This document shows positions 37,995 to 48,332 of a DNA stretch of 64,000 bases, piece by piece. This DNA comes from Acidianus brierleyi (GTDB lineage Archaea; Thermoproteota; Thermoprotei_A; Sulfolobales; Sulfolobaceae). The notes beneath the pieces were generated by a model. It ran no database searches. It saw nothing but the letters and a program-made list of their open reading frames with translations, and was not told where the DNA came from. The stretch covers positions 1,426,001 through 1,490,000 of the forward strand of contig NZ_CP029289.2 in the NCBI RefSeq assembly GCF_003201835.2. Direction: 5' to 3'. A program made the position numbers and the translations under genes. The stretch's first letter is position 1, and every line of letters begins with the position of its first letter.

Positions 37995-38528
37995 TTACTT
38001 ATTGTGTTTTCTATACCTTAATAGTAATGTACTGATAACCGATATTATTACTATAATAGCATACGGATAATAACTAGTTGTAGATATTTTATCTGAACTT
38101 TTTATATTAATAGTAGAATTCGGTATTGTAATCGACGAATTATATATCAATCTCACATTTATTAGAATTATAGCTATTTCCCTTGTGATATTATATATTA
38201 TAATACGATACGAATTATTTGAATTAAAATTTAAATATAAAATATTATAAATTGCAGTGTTATTGATATAATATTTCTCTATATATAGATTAGAATCACT
38301 AACAAGAGTGTAATTATTTAATATTGACAATTGAATACCATTTATTGATTTATTAATTGAGATAGAGATATTATGTAAATATATTACTGTAATATTTATT
38401 TTATCAAAACAGTCAGTAGTTTGTTCAATAGTAAAAACGTAGTTATTAGACATGGAGTTGGTTACTATAGTGGAAACTAGTATTAGAGGTAAGAGTAATG
38501 ATAGCATTAAAAACGTTACTTTATACAT
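37995..38528 (-). CDS. Secreted or surface protein with C-terminal membrane anchor
   Basis: An N-terminal signal segment (MYKVTFLMLSLLLPLILVST) is followed by an ectodomain with many N-x-S/T sequons (for example NITVIYLHNISISINKS) and a C-terminal hydrophobic helix YAIIVIISVISTLLL with a basic stop RYRKHNK. It is a type I surface protein, probably N-glycosylated. No family recognised. Confidence 0.6.
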   Translation of the reverse strand: MYKVTFLMLSLLLPLILVSTIVTNSMSNNYVFTIEQTTDCFDKINITVIYLHNISISINKSINGIQLSILNNYTLVSDSNLYIEKYYINNTAIYNILYLNFNSNNSYRIIIYNITREIAIILINVRLIYNSSITIPNSTINIKSSDKISTTSYYPYAIIVIISVISTLLLRYRKHNK

Positions 38529-38569
38529 GCTTAATAATATAAATATGTGATTTTATAAGTAAGATAGTA

Positions 38570-39328
38570 ATGTCTTCAGTAACACCAAATCCGTATAGTT
38601 GGAAATATGTGCTATTAAGCCAAGTTTATCTAATTGTAATCTCCGTAGTGTTAACATATTATCCGCAGTATTTCATAGAAGCTATAGTAACGTACTTTAT
38701 CGTGATGATGGGTGTCATGTTTTACAGTATGTCAAAATCTAATCCTATGTTTAGAGACAGGAAACTGCTTTATGAAATAAATAATTCAAGGCTATTGTAT
38801 GAGGAAAAAAATGCTTCAGAACTAATTAACAAGGATAAGGAATATACGGAGGAATATACTAAGTACGCTAAAAAAAGCTTTAGTATGTTAGGCATCTATT
38901 TAGTTTACATGATCGTATTATATTTTCTCTATACATATATTTCTAAAATAGCAATTTCCCAAGCAAGTTCGTTTGACAGATTATTAGTCTACTTAATATA
39001 TTTTGAAGTCATTTATCTATTTGCGTTTTTTGTATTCAGGAAAATAGTGAAACCTGCAATGTTAAATATAATGGCACCATTTTCATATAAAATTACAGAA
39101 AAAGGCATAGTAGGTTCTGGTGGGATGTCTACATTTCTTCATGCTCGACATTTATTAGATGCCAACATTTCAGTGAACAGGGAAAAACATTATGTGGAAA
39201 TAGATTCTGCTCAAGCCAAGTTACCATATAAGCTTAGGCTTTACTCTTCTGACGTTGATAAAGTTCTAGATTATATAGAGAGAATAAAAAGAATAGAACT
39301 TAGAAGACAGTCCTCTTCTCAACAGTAG
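38570..39328 (+). CDS. DUF2208-like integral membrane protein
   Basis: 252 aa with four hydrophobic segments: two near residues 14-50, two near 104-160. A charged loop lies between the pairs, and a soluble C-terminal domain has [11 protein letters not shown] and [20 protein letters not shown]. The arrangement matches crenarchaeal DUF2208 proteins, which have no known function. The end overlaps the convergent cobyrinate amidase gene by 29 bases. Confidence 0.6.
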   Translation: MSSVTPNPYSWKYVLLSQVYLIVISVVLTYYPQYFIEAIVTYFIVMMGVMFYSMSKSNPMFRDRKLLYEINNSRLLYEEKNASELINKDKEYTEEYTKYAKKSFSMLGIYLVYMIVLYFLYTYISKIAISQASSFDRLLVYLIYFEVIYLFAFFVFRKIVKPAMLNIMAPFSYKITEKGIVGSGGMSTFLHARHLLDANISVNREKHYVEIDSAQAKLPYKLRLYSSDVDKVLDYIERIKRIELRRQSSSQQ

Positions 39329-40601
39329 AAAAATGTAAATGCGAGTATAAAGCGATAGTGTTATAATTATTTACTCCGTCTTTTTTATCTATAATTCCTT
39401 TGCCTTGATTATTTTCGAATAGAAAACTTTTTTCTCCAACTCTAATAGGCTGTGAGATATGAAATTCATGACCTCTTATTATGTCATTTTTATTTGCTAT
39501 AAATGAGTCTCTTATTGCCCTTAGTTGAGTGTATCCAAGAGTTAATTTACCAGAAGTATTTATATCAATATCAAATATACCTATCATTTTGTATTTTCTA
39601 TCGTTTTGTATGAGATTTTTTGATAAATACATTAAGCCACCACATTCTCCTAGTATAGGAGTTCCTTTTTCTGCCTCCTTTTTTAACCAGTTAGTTGTTA
39701 TGGAAGATTCTAGTTCGTTTAAGTATAATTCTGGATATCCTCCTCCAAGATATATAAAATCAATATTCTCAATTTTTTCGTTATTTAGAGGACTAAAGAA
39801 TTTAATATTATACATAGTATTTATTCTATCAATATTTTCTTGATAGTAAAAATTAAACGCCGCGTCATAAGCAATTGCTGCAATTTTCTTTCTGTAATTA
39901 CTCGTATATTCATTATAATTACAATCTAATTCATTTGCATCGTTAGCTATTTGTAATAGAGCGTCTAAGTCAATATAATCTTGAATTAATTTAGATATAT
40001 TATTAATTACTTTTTCTGCTTCTTTATAGCTCTCTATTGTGAAAAGACCTAGGTGTCTTGATGGTATTTCTAAATCTTTTGAATATGGTATATATCCTAA
40101 AACTTTTACTCCATCAATGGAGTTTTTACAGTATGAAAAATGTGTAGGAGAAGCTACTTTATTTAATATTACTCCTTTTATATTGGCATTTTTATATTCA
40201 ATTAGTCCTTTAATTATAGCTCCTACAGTACTACTTAAATTATAGCAGTTAATTACTAGAATAATAGGGCTTTTTGTTACTTTAGATAGCTCGTATGTAC
40301 TATATTCTGTATTTATGCCATCGTATAATCCCATTACTCCTTCTATGATGGAGATATCAAAGTTTTTTGAATATTTACATAAACTTCTTATCACATTGTC
40401 TTTTCCCATTATAAATAGATCTAAATTAATAGATGGAAAAGTAGTAGCTAATTTATGATATCCAATATCTATAAAATCTGGTCCAGCTTTAAATCCTCTT
40501 ACCTTTAATTTTTTACTTAAAGCTTTCATTAATCCTGCAGAAACTAATGTTTTTCCTGAATCACTTCTATCAGACGCTATAATTATTCTAGGAGAATGCA
40601 T
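39300..40601 (-). CDS. cbiA: Cobyrinate a,c-diamide synthase
   Basis: A glutamine- and ATP-dependent amidase of the cobalamin corrin ring. 433 aa: P-loop-like [20 protein letters not shown] near 9, [14 protein letters not shown] near 37 and [10 protein letters not shown] near 85. The class I-like glutamine amidotransferase domain has the nucleophile motif [10 protein letters not shown] near 316. The CbiX chelatase is at 44.3 kb, so cobalamin genes are scattered in the window. Confidence 0.9.
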   Translation of the reverse strand: MHSPRIIIASDRSDSGKTLVSAGLMKALSKKLKVRGFKAGPDFIDIGYHKLATTFPSINLDLFIMGKDNVIRSLCKYSKNFDISIIEGVMGLYDGINTEYSTYELSKVTKSPIILVINCYNLSSTVGAIIKGLIEYKNANIKGVILNKVASPTHFSYCKNSIDGVKVLGYIPYSKDLEIPSRHLGLFTIESYKEAEKVINNISKLIQDYIDLDALLQIANDANELDCNYNEYTSNYRKKIAAIAYDAAFNFYYQENIDRINTMYNIKFFSPLNNEKIENIDFIYLGGGYPELYLNELESSITTNWLKKEAEKGTPILGECGGLMYLSKNLIQNDRKYKMIGIFDIDINTSGKLTLGYTQLRAIRDSFIANKNDIIRGHEFHISQPIRVGEKSFLFENNQGKGIIDKKDGVNNYNTIALYSHLHFSTVEKRTVF

Positions 40602-40689
40602 TTCAATATTATTGATCTAGTCTTCTTAACTAATCTTTCTTTTATAGGACTACAAAAAAGATATATAATCTTTATAGTAGTTGCTAATA

Positions 40690-41427
40690 ATGAAAGTCTC
40701 TTATGATGACGTGAGATACTTTAAAGCAATAATAGAAGCATTATCTAGACTTGTAGACGAGGCATCTTTTAAAATTAAACCAGATGGTATAGAGTTAGAA
40801 GCTATTGACAGGGCTCATATATCTTTAATTAAGATAAATTTACCAAAGGATGAATTCAAGGAGTATGATGTGCAGGAAGATATGAACTTTGGATTTAGTA
40901 CACAGTACCTTTTAAAAGTACTTTCTACTTCAAAAAGGAAGGAAGAATTAGAAATAGAATCTCAAGACGTTTCTACGATAATAATTAGAATCAATGGTGA
41001 GTATCCTAGGGTATTTGAACTAAGAAATATGGAAGTCTCTCCACCAGAATTACCAGAGCTAAAAATAGAATTTGATGTTAAAGCTACATTAAAATCTGAG
41101 GCTTTTAGGAAGGCTGTAAGTGAGATTGCTACAGTAAGTGATGTTGTAGATATAATTGCGGACGAAAATGGGATTAAGGTTAAAAGTAAAGGAGAAGCTG
41201 AAGCTGAAGTAGAATTAAGTAAAGATTCTGGCAGTATACAAGATATTGAAATCTCCAAACCTATAGAATCAAGCTATTCTACAGACTATTTAAATGATAT
41301 TTTAGTTCTTACTAAACTTTCAGGAAATACAAAAATGTCTTTTGCAGAACAGAAACCTTTACAGTTAGAGTTTAATACAGAATCTGGTGGTAGTGTAATA
41401 TATCTATTAGCTCCTCAATTGGGGTGA
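40690..41427 (+). CDS. pcna3: Sliding clamp subunit PCNA3
   Basis: 245 aa PCNA fold. RLVDEASFKIKPDGIELEAI, DRAHISLIKINLP and the ending [10 protein letters not shown] match the Sulfolobales PCNA3 subunit. It starts at ATG 40690 because MKVSYDDVR matches the family N-terminus. TATA-like GATATATAATC lies upstream. The stop overlaps the next gene by 4 bases (GTGA). Confidence 0.93.
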   Translation: MKVSYDDVRYFKAIIEALSRLVDEASFKIKPDGIELEAIDRAHISLIKINLPKDEFKEYDVQEDMNFGFSTQYLLKVLSTSKRKEELEIESQDVSTIIIRINGEYPRVFELRNMEVSPPELPELKIEFDVKATLKSEAFRKAVSEIATVSDVVDIIADENGIKVKSKGEAEAEVELSKDSGSIQDIEISKPIESSYSTDYLNDILVLTKLSGNTKMSFAEQKPLQLEFNTESGGSVIYLLAPQLG

Positions 41428-42395
41428 TAAAATTTAGAATTTCAATAGTAGGAAGTTATCCTAAGCCTATATCTTTAGGAAAAGTAATATCTAGATTTAG
41501 GTCTAATAAAATACCTAAAGAAAGATACGAGGATTATTTAAAAAAAGAGACATCTAAGTTTTTTCAGCTTGTTGGTTCTATTGGTGCTGAGTATACTACT
41601 GATGGAATGTTTAGGTGGGACGACATTGTTGATATAACATTTTCATATTTAACTGGCGCTGAAAAAGGGGATTTAATGAGATTTTATGATAACAATTTCT
41701 ACTATCGTAGGCCTATAATTAAATCTAAATTAACATCAAATATGGAATATATTAATTATTTATCAATATCAAAAAATATATTAGTTGAATCAAAAATAAA
41801 TACTAAACTTAAGGGAGTGTTCTTAGGTCCTTTAAGTTATTTGCGCTTTTCAGAAAATAATTATTATAAGAACGATGACGAATTATTAAGCGATTATGCA
41901 AGGGAGACTAACAAGGTAATTAGAGAAGCTCAGAATATTGTAGATGCTATAGAAGTTCATGAACCTGCTATTTTTGACAAAGGAATTAAGAAAGATTTGC
42001 TAGATCGTATTCCAAAAATATATGACGAATTATTAGAGAGTATTAAGATACAAAAGCATCTAATAACATATTTTGATATAAATACAAAAAGGTTAGATAT
42101 TCTCTTTAATTTACCTGTTGATGTAATAGGCCTTGATATAATAGAAAACAAAAACAAAGTCGGAAATATATATAGAAACTTTAAGGATAAAAATGTATTT
42201 TTAGGCGTATTGAATACTAGAAATACAAAGCTCGAAAGACCCAGTAGCATAATTAGATTTGTCAGAAATGCGTATAATAAAGGGGCAAAAGATGTCCTTA
42301 TTGGAAACGCAAGTTTAATGGATTTTATTCCAGAAATTATAGCAAAAAGGAAAATAAAATTATTAGGTAAGGTGAGGTCGACATATTATGGCTGA
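41424..42395 (+). CDS. MetE-like paralogue lacking zinc ligands
   Basis: 323 aa, a TIM-barrel of the cobalamin-independent methionine synthase/UROD-like superfamily (SIVGSYPKP start, [22 protein letters not shown]). Where the functional enzyme next door has HICYGDY and NPDCGLK, this one has TYFDINTK and GNASLMD, so zinc-binding His and Cys are missing. It is translationally coupled to pcna3 upstream and metE downstream (8-base overlap). It may act as a partner or substrate-binding half. Confidence 0.7.
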   Translation: MIKFRISIVGSYPKPISLGKVISRFRSNKIPKERYEDYLKKETSKFFQLVGSIGAEYTTDGMFRWDDIVDITFSYLTGAEKGDLMRFYDNNFYYRRPIIKSKLTSNMEYINYLSISKNILVESKINTKLKGVFLGPLSYLRFSENNYYKNDDELLSDYARETNKVIREAQNIVDAIEVHEPAIFDKGIKKDLLDRIPKIYDELLESIKIQKHLITYFDINTKRLDILFNLPVDVIGLDIIENKNKVGNIYRNFKDKNVFLGVLNTRNTKLERPSSIIRFVRNAYNKGAKDVLIGNASLMDFIPEIIAKRKIKLLGKVRSTYYG

Positions 42396-43398
42396 ATTAC
42401 CCATATTACCTACAACTGTTATAGGGAGTTATCCGAGACCTAAATGGTTAAGAGAAGCTATAAGACTAAATAAAGCAGGTAAATTAAGTGACGAAGAACT
42501 TACTGAAGCGTTCAATGATGCCGCTCTTTCAGTTCTTCATGACCATTATGTAGCAGGAATTGATGTACCAACTGATGGCGAAGTAAAGAGAGACGAGATG
42601 GTAGAGTACTTTGCAGAAAGATTAAAAGGGTTCAGATTTTATGGACCGGTTAGAGTTTGGGGTACAGCTTATTATGTAAAGCCTGCAGTAGTTTCTAAAA
42701 TAGAATATCTAAGGCCTTTATTAGTTGATGAGTTTCTCTATACTAAATCAATTTCATATACCGACAATTTCAAAATAACAATAACCGGTCCCTATACTCT
42801 TGCATATTGGTCTTATAATGAATTTTATAGGACTAGAAAGGATTTAGTGTTTGATCTAGCTAAGGTCATTAATCAAGAATTACATAATCTAGTAAACGTT
42901 GGGGCAAAGATAATCCAGATAGATGAGCCAGCTATACATTCTACCAAAGAAGATATTGACTGGGCTATAGAAGCTGTTAATGAGTCACTAAAAGGTATTG
43001 ATGCAAAATTAGTTATGCATATATGTTATGGCGATTATAGAATAATTGCTCCTTATTTAAACGAGTTTAATGTAGATCAAATAAATTTTGCCTTAAAAAT
43101 ATATGATTATAAATATTTGGATTTATTTAAGAAATACGATTATAATAAAGAAATAGGCGTAGGAGTTATCGATGTACATAACAGAAGAATTGAAAGTCCT
43201 GAAGAGGTAAAAAAAGATATACTGAGTGTAATAAATTACTTTGAACCGAATAAAATCTGGATTAATCCTGATTGTGGACTAAAATTATTACCTAGAAGTA
43301 TAGCTTTTCAAAAAATGGTTTCAATGGTGAAAGGAACGCAAATGGTTAGGGAAGAACTTAAAAAGAAGGGATATACAGATACTATAAGTTTAAGGTGA
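42388..43398 (+). CDS. metE: Core-type methionine synthase (MetE C-terminal family)
   Basis: It transfers a methyl group to homocysteine with zinc. 336 aa, corresponding only to the catalytic half of bacterial MetE. Motifs: [16 protein letters not shown] near 10, [14 protein letters not shown] near 62, QIDEPAIHS near 195, HICYGDY near 211 (zinc His and Cys), and [13 protein letters not shown] near 292 (zinc Cys). The methyl donor in archaeal core MetE proteins may differ from folate. Confidence 0.85.
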   Translation: MAELPILPTTVIGSYPRPKWLREAIRLNKAGKLSDEELTEAFNDAALSVLHDHYVAGIDVPTDGEVKRDEMVEYFAERLKGFRFYGPVRVWGTAYYVKPAVVSKIEYLRPLLVDEFLYTKSISYTDNFKITITGPYTLAYWSYNEFYRTRKDLVFDLAKVINQELHNLVNVGAKIIQIDEPAIHSTKEDIDWAIEAVNESLKGIDAKLVMHICYGDYRIIAPYLNEFNVDQINFALKIYDYKYLDLFKKYDYNKEIGVGVIDVHNRRIESPEEVKKDILSVINYFEPNKIWINPDCGLKLLPRSIAFQKMVSMVKGTQMVREELKKKGYTDTISLR

Positions 43399-43402
43399 TT
43401 TT

Positions 43403-43861
43403 ATGAATAAGAAACGTGCAAGGGGTAAATCTCACTCTACTAGGCCAGCTAGAGCTGGAGCACCTAAGTGGGTTAGATTTACTAGAGAAGAAGTAGAAAT
43501 GCTTATTGAAGAGCTATACAAAAGAGGTTATTCTGCGAGCATGATTGGCGTAATATTAAGGGATCAGTATGGTATACCATTAGCAAAACAGATAACTGGT
43601 AAGAAAATAACTAAAACATTAGAAGAAAAAAATCTTGCACCTAAGATCCCTGAAGATTTATTTAATTTGATACGAAAAGCAGTAAATGTAAGGAGGCACT
43701 TAACTGAATATCCTGCCGATAAATTCTCTAAAAAAGGTTTAGAGGAAATAGAATCTAAAATAAGAAGATTAGTATACTATTATAAACAAACTGGTAAGTT
43801 ACCATCTAATTGGGCATATGATCCAGCAACTGCAGAACTTTTAGTAACATCTTCGTCTTAG
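43403..43861 (+). CDS. rps15: 30S ribosomal protein S15
   Basis: 152 aa archaeal-type S15 with the eukaryote-like N-terminal extension ([17 protein letters not shown]) and [20 protein letters not shown] in the core. The end overlaps the convergent RNase HI gene by 4 bases. Confidence 0.94.
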   Translation: MNKKRARGKSHSTRPARAGAPKWVRFTREEVEMLIEELYKRGYSASMIGVILRDQYGIPLAKQITGKKITKTLEEKNLAPKIPEDLFNLIRKAVNVRRHLTEYPADKFSKKGLEEIESKIRRLVYYYKQTGKLPSNWAYDPATAELLVTSSS

Positions 43862-44301
43862 TTACATCCAACTTTTTTTAATTTCCCCTCTAGGGCTAGT
43901 TTGTAAGCTACTCTTGTTAAATGGTCAGCTTTTTTGTTCATTTCTCTAGGAATCCATTTTATCTCTATTCTTTTAAATGTTTTAATAACTTGATTTATCT
44001 GATCAAATAGTTTTACTAATCTATGCGATTTTATCTTATATATACCGTTTAGCTGATTTATCACTAATTGGCTATCTCCATATATTAATACTTCTTCGAT
44101 TTTTAGTTCCCTAAGCTTAGTTAAAAGACATAGTAATCCTGTATACTCTGCAACGTTATTTGTGGCATCACTACTCCATGGTTCAGCAGCTAATCCAAAA
44201 CCTTCAATATTATTATGATCAGTTTTTATATAATACCCATATGTAGCTATTCCGCCTGGATTTTTTGGTTCACACAATCCATCAAAATATCCTTCAATCA
44301 A
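43858..44301 (-). CDS. rnhA: Ribonuclease HI
   Basis: It cleaves the RNA of RNA-DNA hybrids. 147 aa. The DEDD catalytic residues are visible: D in [13 protein letters not shown] near residue 7, E in NVAEYTGL near 53, D in [11 protein letters not shown] near 76, and D in [10 protein letters not shown] near 125. It corresponds to the Sulfolobales type 1 RNase H that lacks the basic protrusion. It overlaps cbiX by 4 bases. Confidence 0.9.
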   Translation of the reverse strand: MIEGYFDGLCEPKNPGGIATYGYYIKTDHNNIEGFGLAAEPWSSDATNNVAEYTGLLCLLTKLRELKIEEVLIYGDSQLVINQLNGIYKIKSHRLVKLFDQINQVIKTFKRIEIKWIPREMNKKADHLTRVAYKLALEGKLKKVGCN

Positions 44302-44684
44302 TTTTGCTCAACATTTGATACTTCTTCAATTCTTTCCTTAAGTATTTCTGCTACTCTATTGTCTATTCCTATAGGTTTAGCTATAATTATTTTTATTTTC
44401 TTATTTTTAGTTTGTATAAATCCGTTTTCGTCTACTCCTAATAATTTTGGAATGTCTCGTAAAAAATGTCTACCTGCAGCAAAAAGTAAAGGAACAGCTA
44501 TTATTTCGTCTACTCCTTTATTTGCAAGATTTTCTGCACTTTCTCTTAATGTAGGTTGATTAAACTCTATAAATCCATATTCTACGTTATCAAAATATTT
44601 TAATAATAAGTCTTTATATTTTGTAGCAACGTCTGTCCATTCTTCTACTCTACTTCCATGTAAAACTAATAATACGCCTATCAT
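44298..44684 (-). CDS. cbiX: Sirohydrochlorin cobaltochelatase, small type (CbiX)
   Basis: It inserts cobalt (or nickel/iron in relatives) into sirohydrochlorin. 128 aa single-domain chelatase forming homodimers. The two metal-binding histidines appear in [11 protein letters not shown] near 9 and [13 protein letters not shown] near 74. It is divergent from rps6e. Confidence 0.88.
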   Translation of the reverse strand: MIGVLLVLHGSRVEEWTDVATKYKDLLLKYFDNVEYGFIEFNQPTLRESAENLANKGVDEIIAVPLLFAAGRHFLRDIPKLLGVDENGFIQTKNKKIKIIIAKPIGIDNRVAEILKERIEEVSNVEQN

Positions 44685-44718
44685 AAGGTGTTTAATTAAC
44701 TGCGAGTTTATATACTTG

Positions 44719-44732
44719 TGCTAACATTAGCA
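44719..44732. repeat. 14-bp palindrome at the rps6e promoter
   Basis: TGCTAA-CA-TTAGCA lies directly after the TATA-like TTTATATACTT (44707-44717), where transcription of the rps6e-aIF2G-PIN-rpoE-spt4 operon should begin. A possible operator. Chance is not excluded. Confidence 0.4.
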
Positions 44733-44749
44733 TTTTGAGGTAGTTACAA

Positions 44750-45385
44750 TTGCCAGATTTTAAGGTCGTTGTATCAGATCCAGAAGTAAAAAATGTAAAA
44801 CAATTAAAGGTTAAGGTAAAGGCAGTAGATTCCATCCCGTCTATGGAAGGAGAGAAAGAAAACAGAACTTTACCTATGGCTAAATTAAGTTCAAAGCTAA
44901 AAGAGCAATTAGGATTAGAAAGCTTACTTACTTTGCAAGTTATAAAGCAAGAAGGAGATAAGAAGAATAAAATAAAAGTTCACTTTACTGTGCAAGTAGA
45001 CGATTCCGCAGGCGATTATGTTCTAATAAGCAAATCCGCAGCCGAAAAATTTGGAAGCGAGGAATTTGAGGCTACGGCTTATAGAACTAAAGCTTTTCAG
45101 ATCAATATAGATCAAAATAAGATAAACTTATTAGGTCTTAAACTAGGAGATACATTTACAATAAACATCAACGGTATTAATTTTAAGTTAAAAATAACTG
45201 GAGGTTCAGATAACACAGGATTTGCCATGAGAGCAGATGTATTAGGTGCAGCTAAAAGAAAGATATTTTTAGCAGGACCTCCAGGCTATAAACCATTAGA
45301 AGATGGAGAAAGAAGAAGAAAGATCGTTAGGGGTAATATGATAAGTAACGAGATAGTTCAGATTAATTCTATGATTATAAGGTGA
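44750..45385 (+). CDS. rps6e: 30S ribosomal protein S6e (extended)
   Basis: 211 aa. The C-terminal ~125 residues carry the S6e signature [20 protein letters not shown] and [20 protein letters not shown], and S6e ends here. The N-terminal part continues the beta-rich fold. The TTG start has GAGGTAG upstream. Four bases before aIF2-gamma. Confidence 0.88.
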   Translation: MPDFKVVVSDPEVKNVKQLKVKVKAVDSIPSMEGEKENRTLPMAKLSSKLKEQLGLESLLTLQVIKQEGDKKNKIKVHFTVQVDDSAGDYVLISKSAAEKFGSEEFEATAYRTKAFQINIDQNKINLLGLKLGDTFTININGINFKLKITGGSDNTGFAMRADVLGAAKRKIFLAGPPGYKPLEDGERRRKIVRGNMISNEIVQINSMIIR

Positions 45386-45389
45386 TTTT

Positions 45390-46637
45390 TTGCCCTGGCC
45401 AAAGGTTCAGCCTGACGTGAACATAGGTGTAGTAGGTCATGTAGATCATGGTAAGACAACTTTGGTTCAAGCTCTTACTGGTATTTGGACCTCAAAACAT
45501 TCTGAAGAATTAAAAAGAGGTATGACAATTAAGCTTGGATATGCAGAGGCTAGTTTTGGGTATTGTAAGTCATGTAAAACGCCAGATGCCTATGTAAATG
45601 AAGAGTCTTGTAAACAATGCGGTAGTGATGAAGATCCTGAATTTATAAGACGAGTATCATTTCTAGACGCTCCAGGTCATGAAATTCTAATGGCTACTAT
45701 GTTATCTGGAACGGCAATATTAGACGGTGCAATACTAGTTGTTGCTGCAAATGAACCATTTCCACAACCTCAAACGAGGGAGCATTTTGTTGCATTAGGA
45801 ATTGTTGGAATTAAAAACTTAATTATAGTCCAAAATAAAATTGATGTAGTTAGTAAGGATCAAGCTATAGAACAATATAGGCAAATAAAAGATTTCATAA
45901 AAGGCACTTGGGCAGAGGGATCTCCTGTAGTTCCAGTAAGTGCGTTGCATAAAATAAACATAGACGCTCTAATAGAGGCATTAATAACTCACATAAAAGC
46001 TCCTCAAAGAGATCTTACTAAGACACCTATTATGCTCACTGTAAGAAGCTTTGATATAAATAAACCAGGTACCTTGTATAGTGAACTTAAAGGTGGAATT
46101 ATAGGCGGGAGTATTGTACAAGGAGTATTTAAAATAGACGAGGAAATAAAAATATTACCAGGATTAAGAGTTGAAAACAAGGGGAAAGTATCGTATGAGC
46201 CCTTATACACTAAGATAGCATCATTAAGATTTGGAGATTTAGAAGTTAAAGAAGCTAGACCAGGAGGATTAGTAGCAGTAGGAACATACTTAGATCCGTC
46301 TATAACTAAAGCTGATACGCTAGTAGGTAATATAGTTGCAGATTCAAAAGCTAATGTTCCAGTTTTATGGAAATTAGATATTATTTACAATTTGCTTGAA
46401 AGAGTAGTAGGAAGTCAGCAGTTAATTAAAGTAGAACCTATTAGAAATAAGGAGACTCTTATGCTTACAATAGGATCATCTACTACTCTTGGAATAGTTA
46501 CATCGTCTAAATCTGATGAGATTGAAGTAGAACTTAAGAGGCCAGTAGCTGTATGGGATAATAATGTAAGATTGGCTATTAGCAGGCAAGTAGGAGGAAG
46601 GTGGAGATTAGTAGGATGGGGGCAAGTTCAACTTTAG
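45390..46637 (+). CDS. eif2g: Translation initiation factor aIF2 gamma subunit
   Basis: The GTP-binding core of aIF2, which brings initiator tRNA to the ribosome and in Sulfolobales also caps mRNA 5' triphosphates. 415 aa with [19 protein letters not shown], the zinc knuckle CKSC...CKQCG near 59-75, DAPGHE near 93 and QNKIDVV near 149. The TTG start has GGTGA upstream. Its last 22 bases overlap the PIN gene. Confidence 0.96.
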   Translation: MPWPKVQPDVNIGVVGHVDHGKTTLVQALTGIWTSKHSEELKRGMTIKLGYAEASFGYCKSCKTPDAYVNEESCKQCGSDEDPEFIRRVSFLDAPGHEILMATMLSGTAILDGAILVVAANEPFPQPQTREHFVALGIVGIKNLIIVQNKIDVVSKDQAIEQYRQIKDFIKGTWAEGSPVVPVSALHKINIDALIEALITHIKAPQRDLTKTPIMLTVRSFDINKPGTLYSELKGGIIGGSIVQGVFKIDEEIKILPGLRVENKGKVSYEPLYTKIASLRFGDLEVKEARPGGLVAVGTYLDPSITKADTLVGNIVADSKANVPVLWKLDIIYNLLERVVGSQQLIKVEPIRNKETLMLTIGSSTTLGIVTSSKSDEIEVELKRPVAVWDNNVRLAISRQVGGRWRLVGWGQVQL

Positions 46638-47038
46638 GAGTATTAGTAGATACAAACATTTTGCTATACGTATACGATAGAATAGACCCTTTTTGGAAGG
46701 TTATAAATTTCTTAGATTATAAACCAAGATTTTATGTTCATAAACAGGTTTTTAATGAATTGTCTACATTGGAAGGTAGAAATAGGAATTCGTTTGTAAT
46801 GAATGCGAGAATCAGATTAGCTAGAACTTATCTTGATATTCATAAGAGTTTTTGGGAAGAAATAGATTGTTGTTCTGAATTAGAAACAGATAAGGCATTA
46901 CTCTGTACAGCAAAAAAATATAATCTCTTAATCTTTACTAATGATAGGGAGTTAAAGAAGGAAGCATTAAAAATTGGTATAGGAATAATTTTCTTATTGG
47001 ATAAAGGTAAAATTATAAAGTCTTTCTATCCAATCTAA
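46616..47038 (+). CDS. PIN-domain ribonuclease
   Basis: About 140 aa. PIN acidic residues: D in [12 protein letters not shown] near 10, E in [13 protein letters not shown] near 45, D in [13 protein letters not shown] near 93 and D in [11 protein letters not shown] near 112. This is the Fcf1/Utp24-like arrangement. It is embedded between aIF2-gamma and rpoE, so an rRNA or tRNA processing role is more plausible than a toxin. No VapB antitoxin is adjacent. ATG 46616 is favoured over GTG 46601. Confidence 0.8.
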   Translation: MGASSTLGVLVDTNILLYVYDRIDPFWKVINFLDYKPRFYVHKQVFNELSTLEGRNRNSFVMNARIRLARTYLDIHKSFWEEIDCCSELETDKALLCTAKKYNLLIFTNDRELKKEALKIGIGIIFLLDKGKIIKSFYPI

Positions 47039-47049
47039 CTTGGTTTGCA

Positions 47050-47580
47050 ATGTTTAAGCTTGTTAAGGCCAGAGGAGTAGTAAGAATTCCACCAGAGGAT
47101 TTTGGACAAGAATTGGATCAAGTAGCTATAGAAATATTGAAAAAAGAATATCAAGAAAAATTATTTAAGGATCTAGGTTTAGTTTTAGCCGTATTAAGTG
47201 CAAAAGCAAGTGAAGAAGGTATGATAATTTTTGGTGATGGTGCTACATATCATGAAGTAGAATTTGAGCTATTAACATATGTTCCTGTAGTTCAAGAAAT
47301 AGTAGAAGGAGAAGTGACACAAGTTGATAACTATGGACTATATGTGAATCTTGGTCCTATTGACGGATTAGTCCATATCTCACAGATTGGTGATGACAAT
47401 TTTAAATTTGATCCTGTTAGAGGTATACTAGCTGGAGAAAAAACTAAAAAAATATATCAAAAGGGCGATATAGTAAGAGCAAGAATAGTAACTATTTCTT
47501 CAGCATCTGTAGGCAAATTACCTAGGATAGGATTAACTATGAGACAGCCTACTTTAGGTAAAATAGAGAAAAAGAAGTGA
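47050..47580 (+). CDS. rpoE: RNA polymerase subunit E' (Rpo7)
   Basis: The RPB7 homologue forming the polymerase stalk with Rpo4. 176 aa: N-terminal RNP domain ([18 protein letters not shown]), then an S1 domain with [20 protein letters not shown] and [12 protein letters not shown]. Followed by spt4 after 6 bases. Confidence 0.96.
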   Translation: MFKLVKARGVVRIPPEDFGQELDQVAIEILKKEYQEKLFKDLGLVLAVLSAKASEEGMIIFGDGATYHEVEFELLTYVPVVQEIVEGEVTQVDNYGLYVNLGPIDGLVHISQIGDDNFKFDPVRGILAGEKTKKIYQKGDIVRARIVTISSASVGKLPRIGLTMRQPTLGKIEKKK

Positions 47581-47586
47581 ATAAGA

Positions 47587-47781
47587 ATGGCTAACATATT
47601 AAAAGCTTGCAAAAATTGTAAAGCCTTAGTTCCAGAAGATCAAGACGTATGCCCTATATGCGGTGGATCAAGTTTTACCAATGATTGGGAAGGAATGGTA
47701 ATAATAATAGATAATAATTCAGAGATAAGTGATTTAATAGGTGCAAAAAAACCTTGGAAATACGCGATAAATCTAAAGTGA
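47587..47781 (+). CDS. spt4: Transcription elongation factor Spt4 (RpoE'')
   Basis: 64-aa zinc protein: CKNCKALVPEDQDVCPICGG gives four cysteines, and TNDWEGMVIIIDNN matches Spt4. It works with Spt5/NusG on the polymerase clamp. Its stop overlaps the next start by GTGA. Confidence 0.94.
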   Translation: MANILKACKNCKALVPEDQDVCPICGGSSFTNDWEGMVIIIDNNSEISDLIGAKKPWKYAINLK

Positions 47782-48277
47782 ATTTATGTTTTCAAGCACC
47801 TTCTTATTTAAGAAAGGAATTATCCAGACCATATGGAATTCTATTTACAAAAACTAATAGTTTAATAGATTATGTATCTAAAAAAAAAGAATTATTTCAG
47901 TAGGTGATGTAGTTACAGAAATTTTAATTCAAAATAACATTATGCCATTTCTTAGTATAATAGATGGTAAAACTAAAAGAATTGTAAAAACTAAAGAGAG
48001 TATTAAACCTACTTACTATATTAAAAACGAACCAGGTATACTTAGGATAGAGTCTATTGATTTAATAAATAGAGTATTAATGTCTACTTCATCTTCAGTA
48101 GTTTTTGTAGACGGTGAAGAAGATTTGTTTGTTATTCCCTTAGTTCTTGCAGGAGAAAAAGGAGATTTAGTAGTTTATGGCCAGCCTAACGCAGGCGCAG
48201 TAGTTTTAGAAGTATGCGAAGCTACTAAGTGGAGGGTTAATGATATTTTTAAAAAATTTCAATTAAAAAACTGTTAA
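47778..48277 (+). pseudogene. GTP-dependent dephospho-CoA kinase, apparent frameshift at A9
   Basis: The last step of CoA synthesis in many archaea. The GTG at 47778 overlaps the spt4 stop and begins VNLCFQAPSYLRKELSRPYG, then ILFTKTNSLIDYVSKKK. At a run of nine A (47880-47888) the frame stops shortly after. One extra A gives KKRIISVGDVVTEILIQNN, which continues through the ATG at 47942. The rest has VVFVDGEEDLFVIPLVL, family DUF359. The whole is ~166 aa, normal length. It is a sequencing slip, a decayed gene or -1 programmed frameshifting. The gene should be needed for CoA, which argues against decay. Confidence 0.8.
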
Positions 48278-48332
48278 AATCAGACCTGCGCGAGTTCTTC
48301 ACCAATCAGCCCTTTCGAGCTTCGTCATCTTT
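48276..48332 (-). ncRNA. C/D box sRNA at the apgM 3' end
   Basis: Read on the minus strand: C box ATGACGA (48328-48322), 12-nt guide AGCTCGAAAGGG, D' CTGA (48309-48306), 3-nt spacer, C' GTGAAGA (48302-48296), 12-nt guide ACTCGCGCAGGT, D CTGA (48283-48280). The box order, 12-nt guides and 3-nt D'-C' spacing are textbook for archaeal guide RNAs. The 5' end begins at the apgM stop codon, so it may be processed from that transcript. Confidence 0.85.

Noticed and set aside
46616..47038. PIN protein as a VapC toxin
   Set aside because: No VapB-like antitoxin upstream. It is locked inside the aIF2G-rpoE-spt4 operon, which suggests a housekeeping nuclease.
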